DNA of 64,000 bases, taken from assembly GCF_015767275.1 (NCBI RefSeq), contig NZ_JADWMY010000006.1:124001-188000 (forward strand), written 5' to 3'. The DNA comes from Herbaspirillum sp. AP02 (GTDB lineage: Bacteria; Pseudomonadota; Gammaproteobacteria; Burkholderiales; Burkholderiaceae_D). Position numbers and translations under genes: made by a program. Within the stretch, counting starts at the first letter, position 1. Every line of letters begins with the position of its first letter. This document shows positions 54,852 to 64,000 of the stretch, piece by piece. The notes beneath the pieces were generated by a model, which saw only the letters and a program-made list of their open reading frames with translations, had not been told where the DNA came from and ran no database searches.

Positions 54852-57800
54852 ATGTCCTTCGATCCGAAAAAATCCCTGCCCAAGACGGGTGTCCGTTTCC
54901 AGCCGCCGGCCGTGCACGGTTCGGCCGATGCCTACCTGCTGGCCCAGGCGGCCCTGGCGCTCAAGGCCGAAGGCCGCATGCTGGCCGTGGTGGTGGCCGG
55001 CGCCACCGATGCCCAGCGCCTGCTCTCCGAAATCCCCTGGTTCCAGCCCAAGGAGGGCGAGCGCCTGCGCTGCCACCTGCTGCCGGACTGGGAAACCCTG
55101 CCCTACGACGCCTTCTCGCCGCACCAGGACCTGGTCTCCGAACGCCTGGCCACGCTCTATGAAGTGCAGTCCGGCCAGTGCGACCTGCTGATCGTGCCGG
55201 CCACCACGGCCTTGCTGCGCATGGCGCCGCCGCAGTTCCTGGCGGCCTATACCTTCTTTTTCAAGCAGGGCGAGAAGCTCGACGAGGCCAAGCTCAAGTC
55301 GCAGCTCACCCTGGCTGGTTATACCCACGTGGGGCAGGTGATGTCGCCTGGCGAATATTCGGTGCGCGGCGGCCTGATCGATATCTTCCCCATGGGTTCG
55401 GTGTTGCCGTACCGCCTGGACCTGTTCGGCGAAACCATCGAGACCATCCGCACCTTCGATGCCGACACCCAGCGCTCGCTCTATCCGGTGCCGGAAGTGC
55501 GCCTGCTGCCGGGCCGCGAATTCCCCATGGACGAGGCGTCGCGCCTGGCCTTCCGCAACCGCTGGCGCGAAGTGTTCGAGGGCGATCCTTCGCGCTCGGC
55601 CATCTACAAGGACATCGGCAACGGCATCGCCTCGGCGGGCATCGAGTATTACCTGCCGCTGTTCTTCGAAGAGACGGCCACGCTGTTCCAGTACCTGCCG
55701 GCCAATGCCATGTTCGCCACCGTGGGCGACATCGAGCAGTCCATCAAGCGCTTCTGGAGCGATACCCGCTCGCGCTGGACCTTCCTCAACGCCGACCGTG
55801 AACGTCCGGTACTGGAGCCCAGGGCTATCTATCTGGATGACGAAGATTTCTTCACCCTGCTGAAGCCCCATGCGCGCTGGGTGCTCAAGACCGACGACGC
55901 CCCCTCGGCCATCTCGGCCCCGCTGCCCAACATCGCCGTCAACCGCCGCGCCGACGACCCGCTGGTGAACCTGCGCAGCTTCCTGTTGAAGGGCGCCGAA
56001 CGCGTGCTGATCTGCGCCGAGACCAATGGCCGGCGCGAAACCCTGCAGCAATACTTCGCCGAATACGACCTGCATCCGGTGCTGTGTGAGGACTGGGATG
56101 CGTTCCTGGCCAGCGACGAGCCGCTGATGCTGGGCGTGGCGCCGCTGCAGGCCGGTTTCATCACCGCCGCTGGCCTGGCGCTGCTGACCGAGACCGAGCT
56201 GTACGCCGGCAGCGGCCGCCGCGTGGGCAGCCGCAAGCAGCAGGCGGCCACCGATGTGGAACACATGGTGCGCGATCTGTCCGAACTGAAGATCGGCGAC
56301 CCGGTGGTCCACAGCAGTCATGGGATCGGCCGCTACATGGGCCTGGTCAGCATGGACCTGGGCGAGGGCGAGACCGAGTTCCTGCACCTGGAATACGCCA
56401 AGGAAACCAAGCTCTACGTGCCGGTCTCGCAGTTGCACGTGATTTCGCGCTATTCCGGCGCCTCGCCGGAAGATGCGCCGCTGCATGCGCTGGGCTCCGG
56501 CCAGTGGGAAAAGGCCAAGCGCAAGGCGGCCCAGCAGGTGCGCGATACCGCCGCCGAACTGCTGAACCTGTACGCCCGCCGGGCGCTGCGGCAGGGTCAT
56601 GCGTTCCAGTATTCGGCGCATGACTATGAGGCCTTTGCAGACAGTTTCGGTTTCGAGGAAACGGCCGACCAGGCCGCCGCCATCAACGCCGTCATCCAGG
56701 ACATGACCGGCGGCAAGCCCATGGATCGCCTGATCTGCGGCGATGTCGGCTTCGGCAAGACCGAGGTCGCCCTGCGCGCGGCCTTCGTGGCAGTGATGGG
56801 CGGCAAGCAGGTGGCCATCCTGGCACCGACCACGCTGCTGGCCGAACAGCATGCGACCACCTTCGCCGACCGCTTTGCCAACTGGCCGGTGAAGATCGCC
56901 GAACTGTCGCGCTTCCGTACCGGCAAGGAAGTCACGCAAGCCATCAAGGGCCTGGGCGATGGCACCATCGACATCGTCATCGGCACCCACAAGCTGCTCT
57001 CGGATGAAGTGAAGTTCTCGCGCCTGGGCCTGGTCATCATCGACGAGGAACACCGCTTCGGCGTGCGCCAGAAGGAGGCGCTCAAGTCCCTGCGTGCCGA
57101 GGTCGATGTTTTGACGCTCACCGCCACCCCCATCCCGCGCACGCTGGGCATGGCACTGGAAGGGCTGCGCGATTTTTCGGTCATCGCCACCGCGCCGCAA
57201 AAGCGCCTGGCCATCAAGACCTTCGTACGGGCCGAGAACGAGTCCACCATCCGCGAAGCCTGCCTGCGCGAGTTGAAGCGGGGCGGCCAGGTCTATTTCC
57301 TGCACAACGAAGTGGAGACCATCGCCAACCGCAAGGCGGCGCTGGAAGCATTGCTGCCCGAGGCCCGCGTCGCCGTGGCCCATGGCCAGATGCACGAGCG
57401 CGACCTGGAAAAGGTGATGCGCGACTTCGTGGCGCAGCGCTTCAACATCCTCTTGTGCACCACCATCATCGAGACCGGCATCGACGTCCCCACCGCCAAC
57501 ACCATCATCATGCATCGCGCCGACAAGTTCGGCCTGGCGCAGCTGCACCAGTTGCGTGGCCGGGTCGGCCGTTCGCACCACCAGGCCTATGCCTATCTGC
57601 TGGTGCAGGATGTGCAGGGCCTGACCAAGCAGGCGCAGCGGCGCCTGGAAGCGATCCAGCAGATGGAGGAGCTGGGCAGTGGCTTCTACCTGGCCATGCA
57701 CGACCTGGAAATCCGCGGTGCCGGCGAAGTGCTGGGCGACCACCAGTCGGGCGAGATCCACGAGATCGGCTTCCAGATGTATTCCGACATGTTGAACGAA

Positions 57801-58289
57801 GCCGTGCGCGCCCTGAAGGATGGCCGCGAGCCCGACCTGGCCGCGCCGCTCTCGACCACCACCGAGATCAACCTGCATGCCCCGGCCTTGCTGCCCAACG
57901 ATTATTGCGGCGACGTGCATGAGCGGCTGTCGCTCTACAAGCGCTTCGCCAACTGCGAGAAGTCCGACGCCATCGACGCCCTGCAGGAAGAACTGATCGA
58001 CCGCTTCGGCAAGCTGCCCGACCCGGCCAAGGCACTCATCGAGACGCATCGCCTGCGTATCGCCGCCAAGCCGCTGGGCATCATCAAGATCGATGCCCAT
58101 TCGGAAGCGGCATTGCTGCAGTTCGTCCCCAATCCGCCGATCGACGCCATGCGCATCATCGAACTGGTGCAGAAGAACCGCCAGGTCAAGCTCAACGGCC
58201 AGGACAAGCTGCGTATCACCGCCAGCATGCCCGACCTCTCGGCGCGGGTGCAGCAGGTCAAGGCCACCATGAAGGCGCTGACCGGCTGA
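54852..58289 (+). CDS. mfd: Transcription-repair coupling factor Mfd
   Basis: The 1145-residue protein has the full Mfd layout: an N-terminal UvrB-like module (residues 1-350), the RNA-polymerase-interacting domain around GDPVVHSSHGIGRYMGLVSM, and RecG-like translocase motors with Walker A GDVGFGKTEVALRA, the DEEH box LVIIDEEHRFGVRQ, and GRVGRSHHQAYAYLLV. The C-terminal TRCF domain contains NLHAPALLPNDYC. It removes stalled RNA polymerase from lesions and recruits UvrA. It stands alone, followed by serB about 65 bases later. Confidence 0.97.
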   Translation: MSFDPKKSLPKTGVRFQPPAVHGSADAYLLAQAALALKAEGRMLAVVVAGATDAQRLLSEIPWFQPKEGERLRCHLLPDWETLPYDAFSPHQDLVSERLATLYEVQSGQCDLLIVPATTALLRMAPPQFLAAYTFFFKQGEKLDEAKLKSQLTLAGYTHVGQVMSPGEYSVRGGLIDIFPMGSVLPYRLDLFGETIETIRTFDADTQRSLYPVPEVRLLPGREFPMDEASRLAFRNRWREVFEGDPSRSAIYKDIGNGIASAGIEYYLPLFFEETATLFQYLPANAMFATVGDIEQSIKRFWSDTRSRWTFLNADRERPVLEPRAIYLDDEDFFTLLKPHARWVLKTDDAPSAISAPLPNIAVNRRADDPLVNLRSFLLKGAERVLICAETNGRRETLQQYFAEYDLHPVLCEDWDAFLASDEPLMLGVAPLQAGFITAAGLALLTETELYAGSGRRVGSRKQQAATDVEHMVRDLSELKIGDPVVHSSHGIGRYMGLVSMDLGEGETEFLHLEYAKETKLYVPVSQLHVISRYSGASPEDAPLHALGSGQWEKAKRKAAQQVRDTAAELLNLYARRALRQGHAFQYSAHDYEAFADSFGFEETADQAAAINAVIQDMTGGKPMDRLICGDVGFGKTEVALRAAFVAVMGGKQVAILAPTTLLAEQHATTFADRFANWPVKIAELSRFRTGKEVTQAIKGLGDGTIDIVIGTHKLLSDEVKFSRLGLVIIDEEHRFGVRQKEALKSLRAEVDVLTLTATPIPRTLGMALEGLRDFSVIATAPQKRLAIKTFVRAENESTIREACLRELKRGGQVYFLHNEVETIANRKAALEALLPEARVAVAHGQMHERDLEKVMRDFVAQRFNILLCTTIIETGIDVPTANTIIMHRADKFGLAQLHQLRGRVGRSHHQAYAYLLVQDVQGLTKQAQRRLEAIQQMEELGSGFYLAMHDLEIRGAGEVLGDHQSGEIHEIGFQMYSDMLNEAVRALKDGREPDLAAPLSTTTEINLHAPALLPNDYCGDVHERLSLYKRFANCEKSDAIDALQEELIDRFGKLPDPAKALIETHRLRIAAKPLGIIKIDAHSEAALLQFVPNPPIDAMRIIELVQKNRQVKLNGQDKLRITASMPDLSARVQQVKATMKALTG

Positions 58290-58354
58290 TCGGCTGAGCC
58301 CGGCCCACCAGCGTTTTTCCAACGCATCACGCATCAACGACATCACCCCAAGAC

Positions 58355-59221
58355 ATGAATCTGATCCTGCAAGCCCCCAAGCAACACGCCGTCTCTCCTG
58401 CCGCCATCGACGCTATCGCCGCCCTGGCCGGTGCTCGCGCCGAGCGCATCGACCCCAGCCGCGTGGCCGGCGCCGATGCCTGGCGGGTGACCGGCGTGAG
58501 CCTGAGCGATACGCTCAAGTCCAGCATCGATGCCGCCTGCCTGAAAGCCCGCCTGGACTATGCCTTCATCGAGGAAGGTCGCCAGCTGGCCGATTTCCGC
58601 CTGGTCGCCATGGACATGGATTCGACCCTCATCACCATCGAATGCATCGACGAGATCGCCGACATGCAGGGCCTCAAGCCCCAGGTGGCCGAGATCACCG
58701 AGGCCGCCATGCGCGGCGAGATCGAATTCAACGAAAGCCTGACCCGCCGGGTGGCGTTGTTGAAGGGCCTGGATGCCGGCGCCCTGCAACGGGTCTATGA
58801 CGAACGCCTGCAACTCTCGCCGGGGGCGGAAAACATGTTGAAGGCCGTGCAGGCGGCCGGTCTGAAGACCTTGCTGGTCTCAGGGGGCTTCACTTTCTTT
58901 ACTGACCGCATGAAGCAACGCCTGGGCCTGGATTACACCCACGCCAATACCCTGGAAGTGGCCGACGGCAAGTTGACCGGCAAGGTGGTCGGCGGCATCG
59001 TCAATGCGGACGAGAAGCGTGCCACGGTCGAACGCATCTGCCGCGAGATCGGCGCCGAGCCGTCCCAGGCCATCGTCATGGGCGATGGCGCCAATGACCT
59101 GCGCATGATGGGCATCTCGGGCCTGTCGGTCGCTTTCCGCGCCAAGCCGGTGGTGCGCGCCCAGGCCAGCGTGGGCTTGAATTTCGTCGGGCTGGACGGC
59201 ATCTTGAATTTGCTGGCCTGA
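58355..59221 (+). CDS. serB: Phosphoserine phosphatase
   Basis: The 288-residue protein has the HAD nucleophile motif LVAMDMDSTLITIECIDEIA, the substrate loop MRGEIEFNESLTRRVALLKG, motif II LLVSGGFTFFTDRM, and motif IV MGDGANDLRMMGISG. It removes phosphate from phosphoserine in the last step of serine synthesis. The N-terminal 80 residues form an ACT-like region typical of this family. The gene probably lies downstream of mfd in one transcript, because no terminator was seen between them. Confidence 0.95.
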   Translation: MNLILQAPKQHAVSPAAIDAIAALAGARAERIDPSRVAGADAWRVTGVSLSDTLKSSIDAACLKARLDYAFIEEGRQLADFRLVAMDMDSTLITIECIDEIADMQGLKPQVAEITEAAMRGEIEFNESLTRRVALLKGLDAGALQRVYDERLQLSPGAENMLKAVQAAGLKTLLVSGGFTFFTDRMKQRLGLDYTHANTLEVADGKLTGKVVGGIVNADEKRATVERICREIGAEPSQAIVMGDGANDLRMMGISGLSVAFRAKPVVRAQASVGLNFVGLDGILNLLA

Positions 59222-59259
59222 ATCCCGGACCAGCCAACCGACCCACTTCAGGAGACACG

Positions 59260-59622
59260 ATGAACCAGGAACTGGTATTGGATTCGCAAACGCAATCGGG
59301 CCGCGACCTGGTATGGTGGCTCTATCTGGCCCATGCCGCCTGCCTGGTGTTTTCGCTGGGCATGCTGTCTTGCCTGCCACTGATCGTCAATTACCTCAAG
59401 CGCGGCGATGTCCGCGATACCTTCCTTTATACCCATCATCGCTGGCAGATCCGCTCGTTCTGGTGGTACCTGTTCTGGCTCATCGCCGGTGGCGTGCTGT
59501 GGGCGACCGTGATCGGCATCCCGCTGGCGGTGCTGGTCTTCGCGCTGGCCTGGATATGGAAGGCTTACCGGCTCATCAAGGGTTTCCTTGATCTGCAGGA
59601 CAACAAGCCCATGCCGGTGTGA
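59260..59622 (+). CDS. Small DUF4870-like membrane protein
   Basis: The 120-residue protein has three membrane segments: LYLAHAACLVFSLGMLSCLP, FWWYLFWLIAGGVLWATVIG and IPLAVLVFALAWIWKAYRLI. The core HHRWQIRSFW and GDVRDTFLYTH match the DUF4870 pattern. Function is unknown. It begins after a short gap from serB, in the same direction, and ends at a strong terminator, so it closes the mfd-serB transcript. Confidence 0.8.
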   Translation: MNQELVLDSQTQSGRDLVWWLYLAHAACLVFSLGMLSCLPLIVNYLKRGDVRDTFLYTHHRWQIRSFWWYLFWLIAGGVLWATVIGIPLAVLVFALAWIWKAYRLIKGFLDLQDNKPMPV

Positions 59623-59660
59623 TCCTGGTCGGACTGGATCCGGCCGAGCTGAAAGCTTCC

Positions 59661-59687
59661 ACGGCGCCCTCCCTGGGCGCCGTTTTT
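59661..59687 (+). terminator. Terminator after the DUF4870-like gene
   Basis: ACGGCGCCC pairs with GGGCGCCGT over a five-base loop, followed by a T run. It separates the serB group from wsp. Confidence 0.9.
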
Positions 59688-59731
59688 ATTGCAGTGAAGC
59701 AAAACTGTCGGTAGCAAGGGATAATAGTGAT

Positions 59732-59747
59732 ATTGAAACGTTTCAAT
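59732..59747. promoter_or_regulatory. LacI-type operator before wspA
   Basis: ATTGAAACGTTTCAAT is a perfect 16-bp palindrome with the central CG typical of LacI-family sites. It lies 113-128 bases upstream of wspA in an AT-rich patch with TATAAT-like sequences on both sides. No LacI-family gene is in the window, so the regulator would be encoded elsewhere. Confidence 0.75.
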
Positions 59748-59859
59748 GATAATCTCGAATTATTACTAGACAGCATGATGCGGTTTACCCCCCTTTCGCC
59801 CGGCATTCGCCCGTGCGTGCCGGACGGGAGGCCGTTTCCACGGAAGGGAAAACCTGCGC

Positions 59860-61485
59860 ATGAAGAACTGGACGATCAAGCAACGCATACTGGGTAGCTT
59901 TGGGCTCATCCTGCTGCTGATGGCCTTGATGGCGGGCATCTCCGCGGTCAACCTGGGCCGTATCGAGAAGAGTGCCACGGCGCTGCGCCAGGATTCGACT
60001 CCCGGGCTGTACTACAGCACCATGATCAATGCCGCCTGGTATGAAAACCTGCTGATGACCCAGCAGATCGCCCAGATCGATTCCAACGAGGCGGAGCGCC
60101 AGGCCAATCTGGCGCTCTTGCGTCGTAACGGCGAGCGGCTGGACCGGCTGCAGGAAGACTACGAAAAGACCGTCTTTGCTGACGATGATCGCAAGCTCTT
60201 CGAGCAATTCAAGGAAACCCGCCAGAAGTATCGCGCCCTGGTCACCGAGGTGCTGAAGATGGACTTCAGCCAGCGCGCGCCCGTCGACAAGCTGTTCAAC
60301 GAGCAGATTCGCCCGCAGTGGCGTCTCGGCTACCAGCTGACCCAGCGCATGGTGGAAGTCAACAAAGGCGTGGCCGACGATGCCGCCAGCCGCATCAACG
60401 ATGCCGTCACGTCGGCCCAGTTTGCGATGCTGATGTCACTGATGGCCGCCTTGCTGGCGGCACTGATCTGCGGCTTCTTCCTGATGCGCGCCATCAATGA
60501 ACCTCTGCAGAAGCTCATGCGCATCCTCGATGTGATGCGCTCCGGTGACTTTTCGCGTCGCGTGGCGCTGGACCGCAATGATGAATTCGGTGTGCTGGGC
60601 AGCGGCTTCGACCGCATGACCGACGAGCTGACCGCACTGGTCTCGCAAGCCCAGAAGTCCTCGGCGCGGGTGGCTACCTCGGTCACCGAGATCGCCGCCA
60701 CTGCCCGCCAGCAACAGGCCACCGCCGCCGAGACGGCGGCCACCACCACCGAAATCGGTGCCACCTCGCGTGAAATCCACGCCACGTCGCGTGACCTGGT
60801 ACGCACCATGAATGAAGTCTCGGTGGTGTCGGACCAGACCTCGTCGCTGGCCGGCAATGGTCAGGCCGGTCTGAACCGCATGGAAGACACCATGCAGAAC
60901 GTCATGGACGCGGCCGGCTCGGTCAGTGCCAAGCTGGCCATCCTCAATGAGAAAGCCGGCAACATCAACCAGGTCGTCACCACCATCACCAAGGTCGCAG
61001 ACCAGACCAACCTGCTCTCGTTGAACGCCGCCATCGAAGCCGAGAAGGCCGGCGAACATGGGCGCGGCTTCTCGGTGGTGGCCACCGAAATCCGTCGCCT
61101 GGCCGACCAGACGGCTGTGGCCACCTATGACATCGAAGTCATGGTCAAGGAAATCCAGTCGGCCGTGGCGGCCGGCGTGATGGGCATGGACAAGTTCTCC
61201 GACCAGGTGCGGCGCGGCATGCAGGATGTGCAGACTGCCGGTGGCCAGCTGTCGCAGATCATCGCCCAGGTGCAGGCGCTGGCGCCGCGCTTCCAGATCG
61301 TCAATGAAGGCATGCAGGCCCAGGCCAACAGCGCCGAGCAGATCAATCAGGCGCTGGTGCAGTTGTCCGAAGCCGCCCAGCAGACCGTGGAGTCGCTGCA
61401 GCAATCGAGCCAGGCCATCGAGGAATTGAACGTGGTCTCCAATGAATTGCGCAACGGTGTGTCGCGCTTCAAGGTAATGGACTGA
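59860..61485 (+). CDS. wspA: Surface-sensing chemoreceptor WspA
   Basis: The 541-residue protein has a membrane segment ([19 protein letters not shown]), a periplasmic helical domain to residue 185, a second segment ([20 protein letters not shown]), HAMP, and a signalling tip. The tip reads [20 protein letters not shown] with [18 protein letters not shown], the wording of WspA rather than ordinary receptors. In the Wsp system WspA on a surface triggers WspE, which phosphorylates WspR to make c-di-GMP. wspB, wspC, wspD and wspE follow with overlaps. Confidence 0.95.
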   Translation: MKNWTIKQRILGSFGLILLLMALMAGISAVNLGRIEKSATALRQDSTPGLYYSTMINAAWYENLLMTQQIAQIDSNEAERQANLALLRRNGERLDRLQEDYEKTVFADDDRKLFEQFKETRQKYRALVTEVLKMDFSQRAPVDKLFNEQIRPQWRLGYQLTQRMVEVNKGVADDAASRINDAVTSAQFAMLMSLMAALLAALICGFFLMRAINEPLQKLMRILDVMRSGDFSRRVALDRNDEFGVLGSGFDRMTDELTALVSQAQKSSARVATSVTEIAATARQQQATAAETAATTTEIGATSREIHATSRDLVRTMNEVSVVSDQTSSLAGNGQAGLNRMEDTMQNVMDAAGSVSAKLAILNEKAGNINQVVTTITKVADQTNLLSLNAAIEAEKAGEHGRGFSVVATEIRRLADQTAVATYDIEVMVKEIQSAVAAGVMGMDKFSDQVRRGMQDVQTAGGQLSQIIAQVQALAPRFQIVNEGMQAQANSAEQINQALVQLSEAAQQTVESLQQSSQAIEELNVVSNELRNGVSRFKVMD

Positions 61486-61508
61486 GCCGCGAGCCGGATC
61501 GCCTGACC

Positions 61509-61976
61509 ATGAGCGAGTCTTTGTTCCTGTTGTTTTCGCTGGGCGCCGAGCGCTATGCCCTGCCGACCGCCGAGGTGGCGCTGGTGTTGCCGCTCTCGCC
61601 CTGCAAGGCCTTGCCCGGGGCACCGCCGTGGGTGGCCGGCCTGTTGGCCCATGGCGATGGTCACGTGCCGGTGATCGACCTGTCGCGCCTGGCGCTGGGT
61701 CGTGCTGCCGCCGCCCGCGTGAGTACCCGCCTGGTGCTGCTGCATTATCGTGCCGGCCTGGCCGCACCGCAGTTGCTGGGCCTGATCCTGGAGCAGGCTA
61801 CCGAGACCTTGCGCTGCGACCCGGCAGGATTCGTCCCGGCCGCCGTCAGCAATGACGGTGCGCCTTATCTGGGGCCGGTGTTGCCCTACCAGGGTGGGCT
61901 GCTGCAGCGGGTGCAGGTCGATGATCTGCTCGACCCGGCCACCCGCGCCTTGCTCTATCCGCAGGGGCCGGCATGA
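61509..61976 (+). CDS. wspB: CheW-like coupling protein WspB
   Basis: The 155-residue protein is one CheW domain: LFSLGAERYALPTAEVALVL at the start, then PPWVAGLLAHGDGHVPVIDL, ending LQRVQVDDLLDPATRALLYP. It couples WspA to the kinase WspE. It begins 23 bases after wspA, and its stop overlaps the wspC start as ATGA. Confidence 0.92.
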   Translation: MSESLFLLFSLGAERYALPTAEVALVLPLSPCKALPGAPPWVAGLLAHGDGHVPVIDLSRLALGRAAAARVSTRLVLLHYRAGLAAPQLLGLILEQATETLRCDPAGFVPAAVSNDGAPYLGPVLPYQGGLLQRVQVDDLLDPATRALLYPQGPA

Positions 61977-63247
61977 AGACCTTGCCGCATATCGCCAACA
62001 AGCTCAAGTCCGCCATGGGCCTGGACATGGCGACCGTGGGTGCGAGCCTGATCGAGCGCGTGGTGCGCGAACGCATGACGGTGCTGGAGATCAGCGACGA
62101 CAGTCTCTACCTGGCGTTGCTGCAGACCTCCGGTGAGGAACTGCAGACCCTGATCGAACTGGCGGTAGTGCCGGAAACCTGGTTCTTCCGTGATCGCGAA
62201 GCCATCCTGGCGGCCGCCCGCATGGCCCGCGAGCGCCTGGCTGCGCAGCCGGCGCTGCCGGTGCGCATCCTCAGCCTGCCGTGTTCCACCGGCGAAGAAC
62301 CGTATTCACTGGCCATGGCCCTGCTTGATGCCGGCGTGATGCCCGGTCAGTTCGTCATCGACGCCTACGATATCCGCACCCGTTCGCTGGACATCGCCGC
62401 CGCCGGCATCTACGGTCGCAACTCCTTCCGGGGGCGCGACCTGGGCTTTCGCGACCGGTATTTCCAGTCCCACGAACACGGATGGCAACTGCAGCAGAAC
62501 ATCCGCGCGCAGGTACGCTTCGGCTCCGGCAACCTGCTGGCGCCGGATTTCCTGCGGCATGCCGCCCCTTACGATTTCATCTTCTGCCGCAACGTGCTGA
62601 TCTATTTCGAGCGCGGCGTGCAACATGAGGTGGTGGGCTTGCTGGAAGGCCTGATGAAGCCGGATGCCGTCATCTTCGTCGGTCCCGCCGAGGGGGGGAT
62701 TCTCTTGAGTCCGCGTCTGGAGTCAGCCGGTATCGCACTGGCTTTCGGGTTTCGCAAGCGTCCCGTGGCGCAGTGTGCCGGCCATGCCTCGGCCTGGGCC
62801 GTTGCCGCCCTGGGCAAGCCCACCGCGGCGCAAGCGGTGGTGCCGGCGATCCCGGCAACCCCGACCGTGCACGCGAAGCGCCGTGCCGCCGTGCCGTCGC
62901 CGACATCGCCGGAGGTCGCGCCTGCGTCCGACCTGCTGGAGCGCGCCCGCCTGCTGGCCGACCGTGGTCAGTTCGAGCAGGCCGAAGCCCTGTGTGATCA
63001 GGCGCTCCAGGCGCAGGGGCCGAGCGCGGCCGCCTTCTATCTGCAGGGCCTGATCCACGATGCCAGCGGTGACCATGACCATGCACAACGCTGCTATCGC
63101 AAGGCGCTCTATCTGGAGCCCGAGCATCAATCGGCCTTGCTGCACCTGGCCGCACTGTTGCAGGCGCAGGGCGACGCCGTCGGTGCCGAACGGATGCGTC
63201 AGCGTGCCGCTCGCTTGAGTCCGTCACGGGAGGACGCACATGGCTGA
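61973..63247 (+). CDS. wspC: Receptor methyltransferase WspC
   Basis: The 424-residue protein has a CheR methyltransferase domain (residues 1-270) with the SAM motif LSLPCSTGEEPYSLAMALLD, IDAYDIRTRSLDIAAAGIYG, and FIFCRNVLIYFERGVQ. An Ala/Pro-rich linker leads to two to three TPR units (FEQAEALCDQALQAQGPSAA, HAQRCYRKALYLEPEHQSAL). CheR fused to TPR is the WspC form. It methylates WspA to set sensitivity. It overlaps both neighbours: 4 bases with wspB and 8 with wspD. Confidence 0.93.
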   Translation: MKTLPHIANKLKSAMGLDMATVGASLIERVVRERMTVLEISDDSLYLALLQTSGEELQTLIELAVVPETWFFRDREAILAAARMARERLAAQPALPVRILSLPCSTGEEPYSLAMALLDAGVMPGQFVIDAYDIRTRSLDIAAAGIYGRNSFRGRDLGFRDRYFQSHEHGWQLQQNIRAQVRFGSGNLLAPDFLRHAAPYDFIFCRNVLIYFERGVQHEVVGLLEGLMKPDAVIFVGPAEGGILLSPRLESAGIALAFGFRKRPVAQCAGHASAWAVAALGKPTAAQAVVPAIPATPTVHAKRRAAVPSPTSPEVAPASDLLERARLLADRGQFEQAEALCDQALQAQGPSAAAFYLQGLIHDASGDHDHAQRCYRKALYLEPEHQSALLHLAALLQAQGDAVGAERMRQRAARLSPSREDAHG

Positions 63248-63911
63248 AGCGATGCATACCGATGTGATGATCGATGACTGCTGGAACCGCATCGGCACCA
63301 AGGGCGATGGTAGTTGTCCCGAGCTGCAGCAGCACCTGCGTTGCCTGAATTGCCCGACCTTCGCCAGCGCCGCCCTGCAGCAGCTCGACCGCATTCCCGC
63401 CTCGGCCGAGGTCGCGCAGCAGTGGTTGCATTCCGCTGTTGGCAGCGAGCCGCAGCAGCAGGGGGCAGGTGCGTCCGCGCTGGTGGTGCGCATCGGTGGC
63501 GAGTGGCTGGCCATCGCCACCGCCGTGGTGCAGGAAGTGGCCGAGCCCCGTCCTGTGCACAGCCTGCCGCACCAGCGTAATCCGGCCATCAGCGGCGTGC
63601 TCAATATCCGGGGCGCATTGCGCATTTGCGTCTCGCTGGCGCAATTGCTGCAATTGCAGACGGAGGCCAAGCAGGGGCAGGGGGCATCCCATCTGCTGGT
63701 GACGGCCTATGAAGGCCAGACGCTGGTGTTCCCGGTGGAGCAGGTGGTGGGCGTCCACCGCTATGCCCCCGACGCCCTGGCGCCGGTGCCGACCACGCTG
63801 GCCCATGCAGCGATCCAGTGCACGCGGGGCATGGTGGAGTGGCGTGGCCGACAGATCGGTCTGCTGGACCATGAACTGCTGTTCTACGTACTCAACCGGA
63901 GCATGACATGA
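63240..63911 (+). CDS. wspD: CheW-like coupling protein WspD
   Basis: The 223-residue protein has a short N-terminal extension with cysteines (DDCWNRIG, CPELQQHLRCLNCPTF), then a CheW domain: ALVVRIGGEWLAIATAVVQE, HSLPHQRNPAISGVLNIRG and LVFPVEQVVGVHRYAPDALA. WspD is longer than WspB and has this Cys-containing head. It scaffolds the receptor-kinase array. It overlaps wspE as ATGA. Confidence 0.92.
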   Translation: MAEAMHTDVMIDDCWNRIGTKGDGSCPELQQHLRCLNCPTFASAALQQLDRIPASAEVAQQWLHSAVGSEPQQQGAGASALVVRIGGEWLAIATAVVQEVAEPRPVHSLPHQRNPAISGVLNIRGALRICVSLAQLLQLQTEAKQGQGASHLLVTAYEGQTLVFPVEQVVGVHRYAPDALAPVPTTLAHAAIQCTRGMVEWRGRQIGLLDHELLFYVLNRSMT

Positions 63912-64000
63912 GTACGCCTGACCTGAGCCAGATGTCGATGCTGGACCTGTTCCGTTTCGAGGCGGAAAGCCAGATCGCCCAGCTCAACGCCAGCCTCCTG
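63908..64000 (+). CDS. wspE: Histidine kinase/response regulator WspE, 5' end only
   Basis: Only 31 codons lie inside the window, starting MSTPDLSQMSMLDLFRFEAE, which fits the N-terminal Hpt region of WspE (CheA-like). The gene order and the ATGA overlap with wspD support the call. WspF and the diguanylate cyclase WspR would be expected further right. Confidence 0.85.
   Translation, partial: MSTPDLSQMSMLDLFRFEAESQIAQLNASLL

Noticed and set aside
54816-58346. A 1176-codon open frame on the minus strand opposite mfd
   Set aside because: It mirrors mfd exactly, has His/Gln/Gly-biased composition typical of the antisense of high-GC genes, and shows no domain or ribosome site. The Mfd protein on the plus strand has every expected motif.
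1-64000. tRNA, rRNA, CRISPR arrays, insertion sequences, phage or integrase genes
   Set aside because: None was seen by eye: no spaced identical repeats, no transposase-like frames, and no CCA-ended cloverleaf sequences. The gene loss in the adhesin locus therefore has no visible mobile element to explain it.

Overview
The window looks like chromosomal DNA of a high-GC betaproteobacterium of the Oxalobacteraceae, most likely a Herbaspirillum-type organism. This is inferred from gene content and protein style: an earP-efp pair with arginine at EF-P position 32, cydABX with cydP, a complete Wsp front end, and several orphan branched-chain-type binding proteins. No search could be run, so the genus is an estimate. 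Coding density is high. I saw no rRNA, tRNA, CRISPR array or intact insertion sequence.

Layout. 1-12.9 kb: acyl-CoA and branched-chain metabolism (two beta-hydroxyacid dehydrogenases, an enoyl-CoA hydratase, a LysR-controlled mmsA-mmsB locus with a binding protein), an ECF sigma factor with a translationally coupled membrane partner, an Aer-like receptor, a DJ-1/PfpI protein, and a divergent denD/GntR pair around a perfect operator. 13-18.2 kb: earP-efp, ohrR/ohr, an SMP-30 family protein and a DUF2867 protein. 18.2-22.2 kb: a GbsR/MarR regulator with cydP-cydA-cydB-cydX. 22.6-28.5 kb: an AI-2E family permease and a CusRS/HprRS-type two-component system facing msrP-msrQ-msrA.

28.5-39.1 kb is the accessory part: a TPR/glycosyltransferase-like protein, a TolC-family protein, an EAL phosphodiesterase and a LapB-type ABC exporter. 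These are followed by what I read as a wrecked adhesin locus. The first ~45 codons of a membrane-fusion protein run straight into the repeats of a large secreted adhesin, a frameshift splits that adhesin, and a MotB-like N-terminus runs into the tail of a Xre-type regulator. An intact Xre paralogue follows.

39-54.7 kb: an MFS transporter; a MocR regulator divergent from mvaA (HMG-CoA reductase) and a second binding protein, which could be a mevalonate use locus; a chemoreceptor; a mipA-type outer-membrane gene with its own two-component system; LysR/aceB; a cold-shock gene; ispD-ispF. 54.8-64 kb: mfd, serB, a small membrane protein and wspA-wspB-wspC-wspD-wspE (wspE cut by the window end).

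Themes: methionine and peroxide damage repair (msrPQ/msrA, ohr), surface attachment and c-di-GMP (broken adhesin export locus, EAL protein, Wsp), and many regulator genes sitting beside clear palindromic or repeated operator candidates. The strongest points for follow-up are the chimeric adhesin junctions, the CusR-like box between the two-component genes and msrP, the 24-bp palindrome before the cyd operon, and the LacI-type palindrome before wsp.
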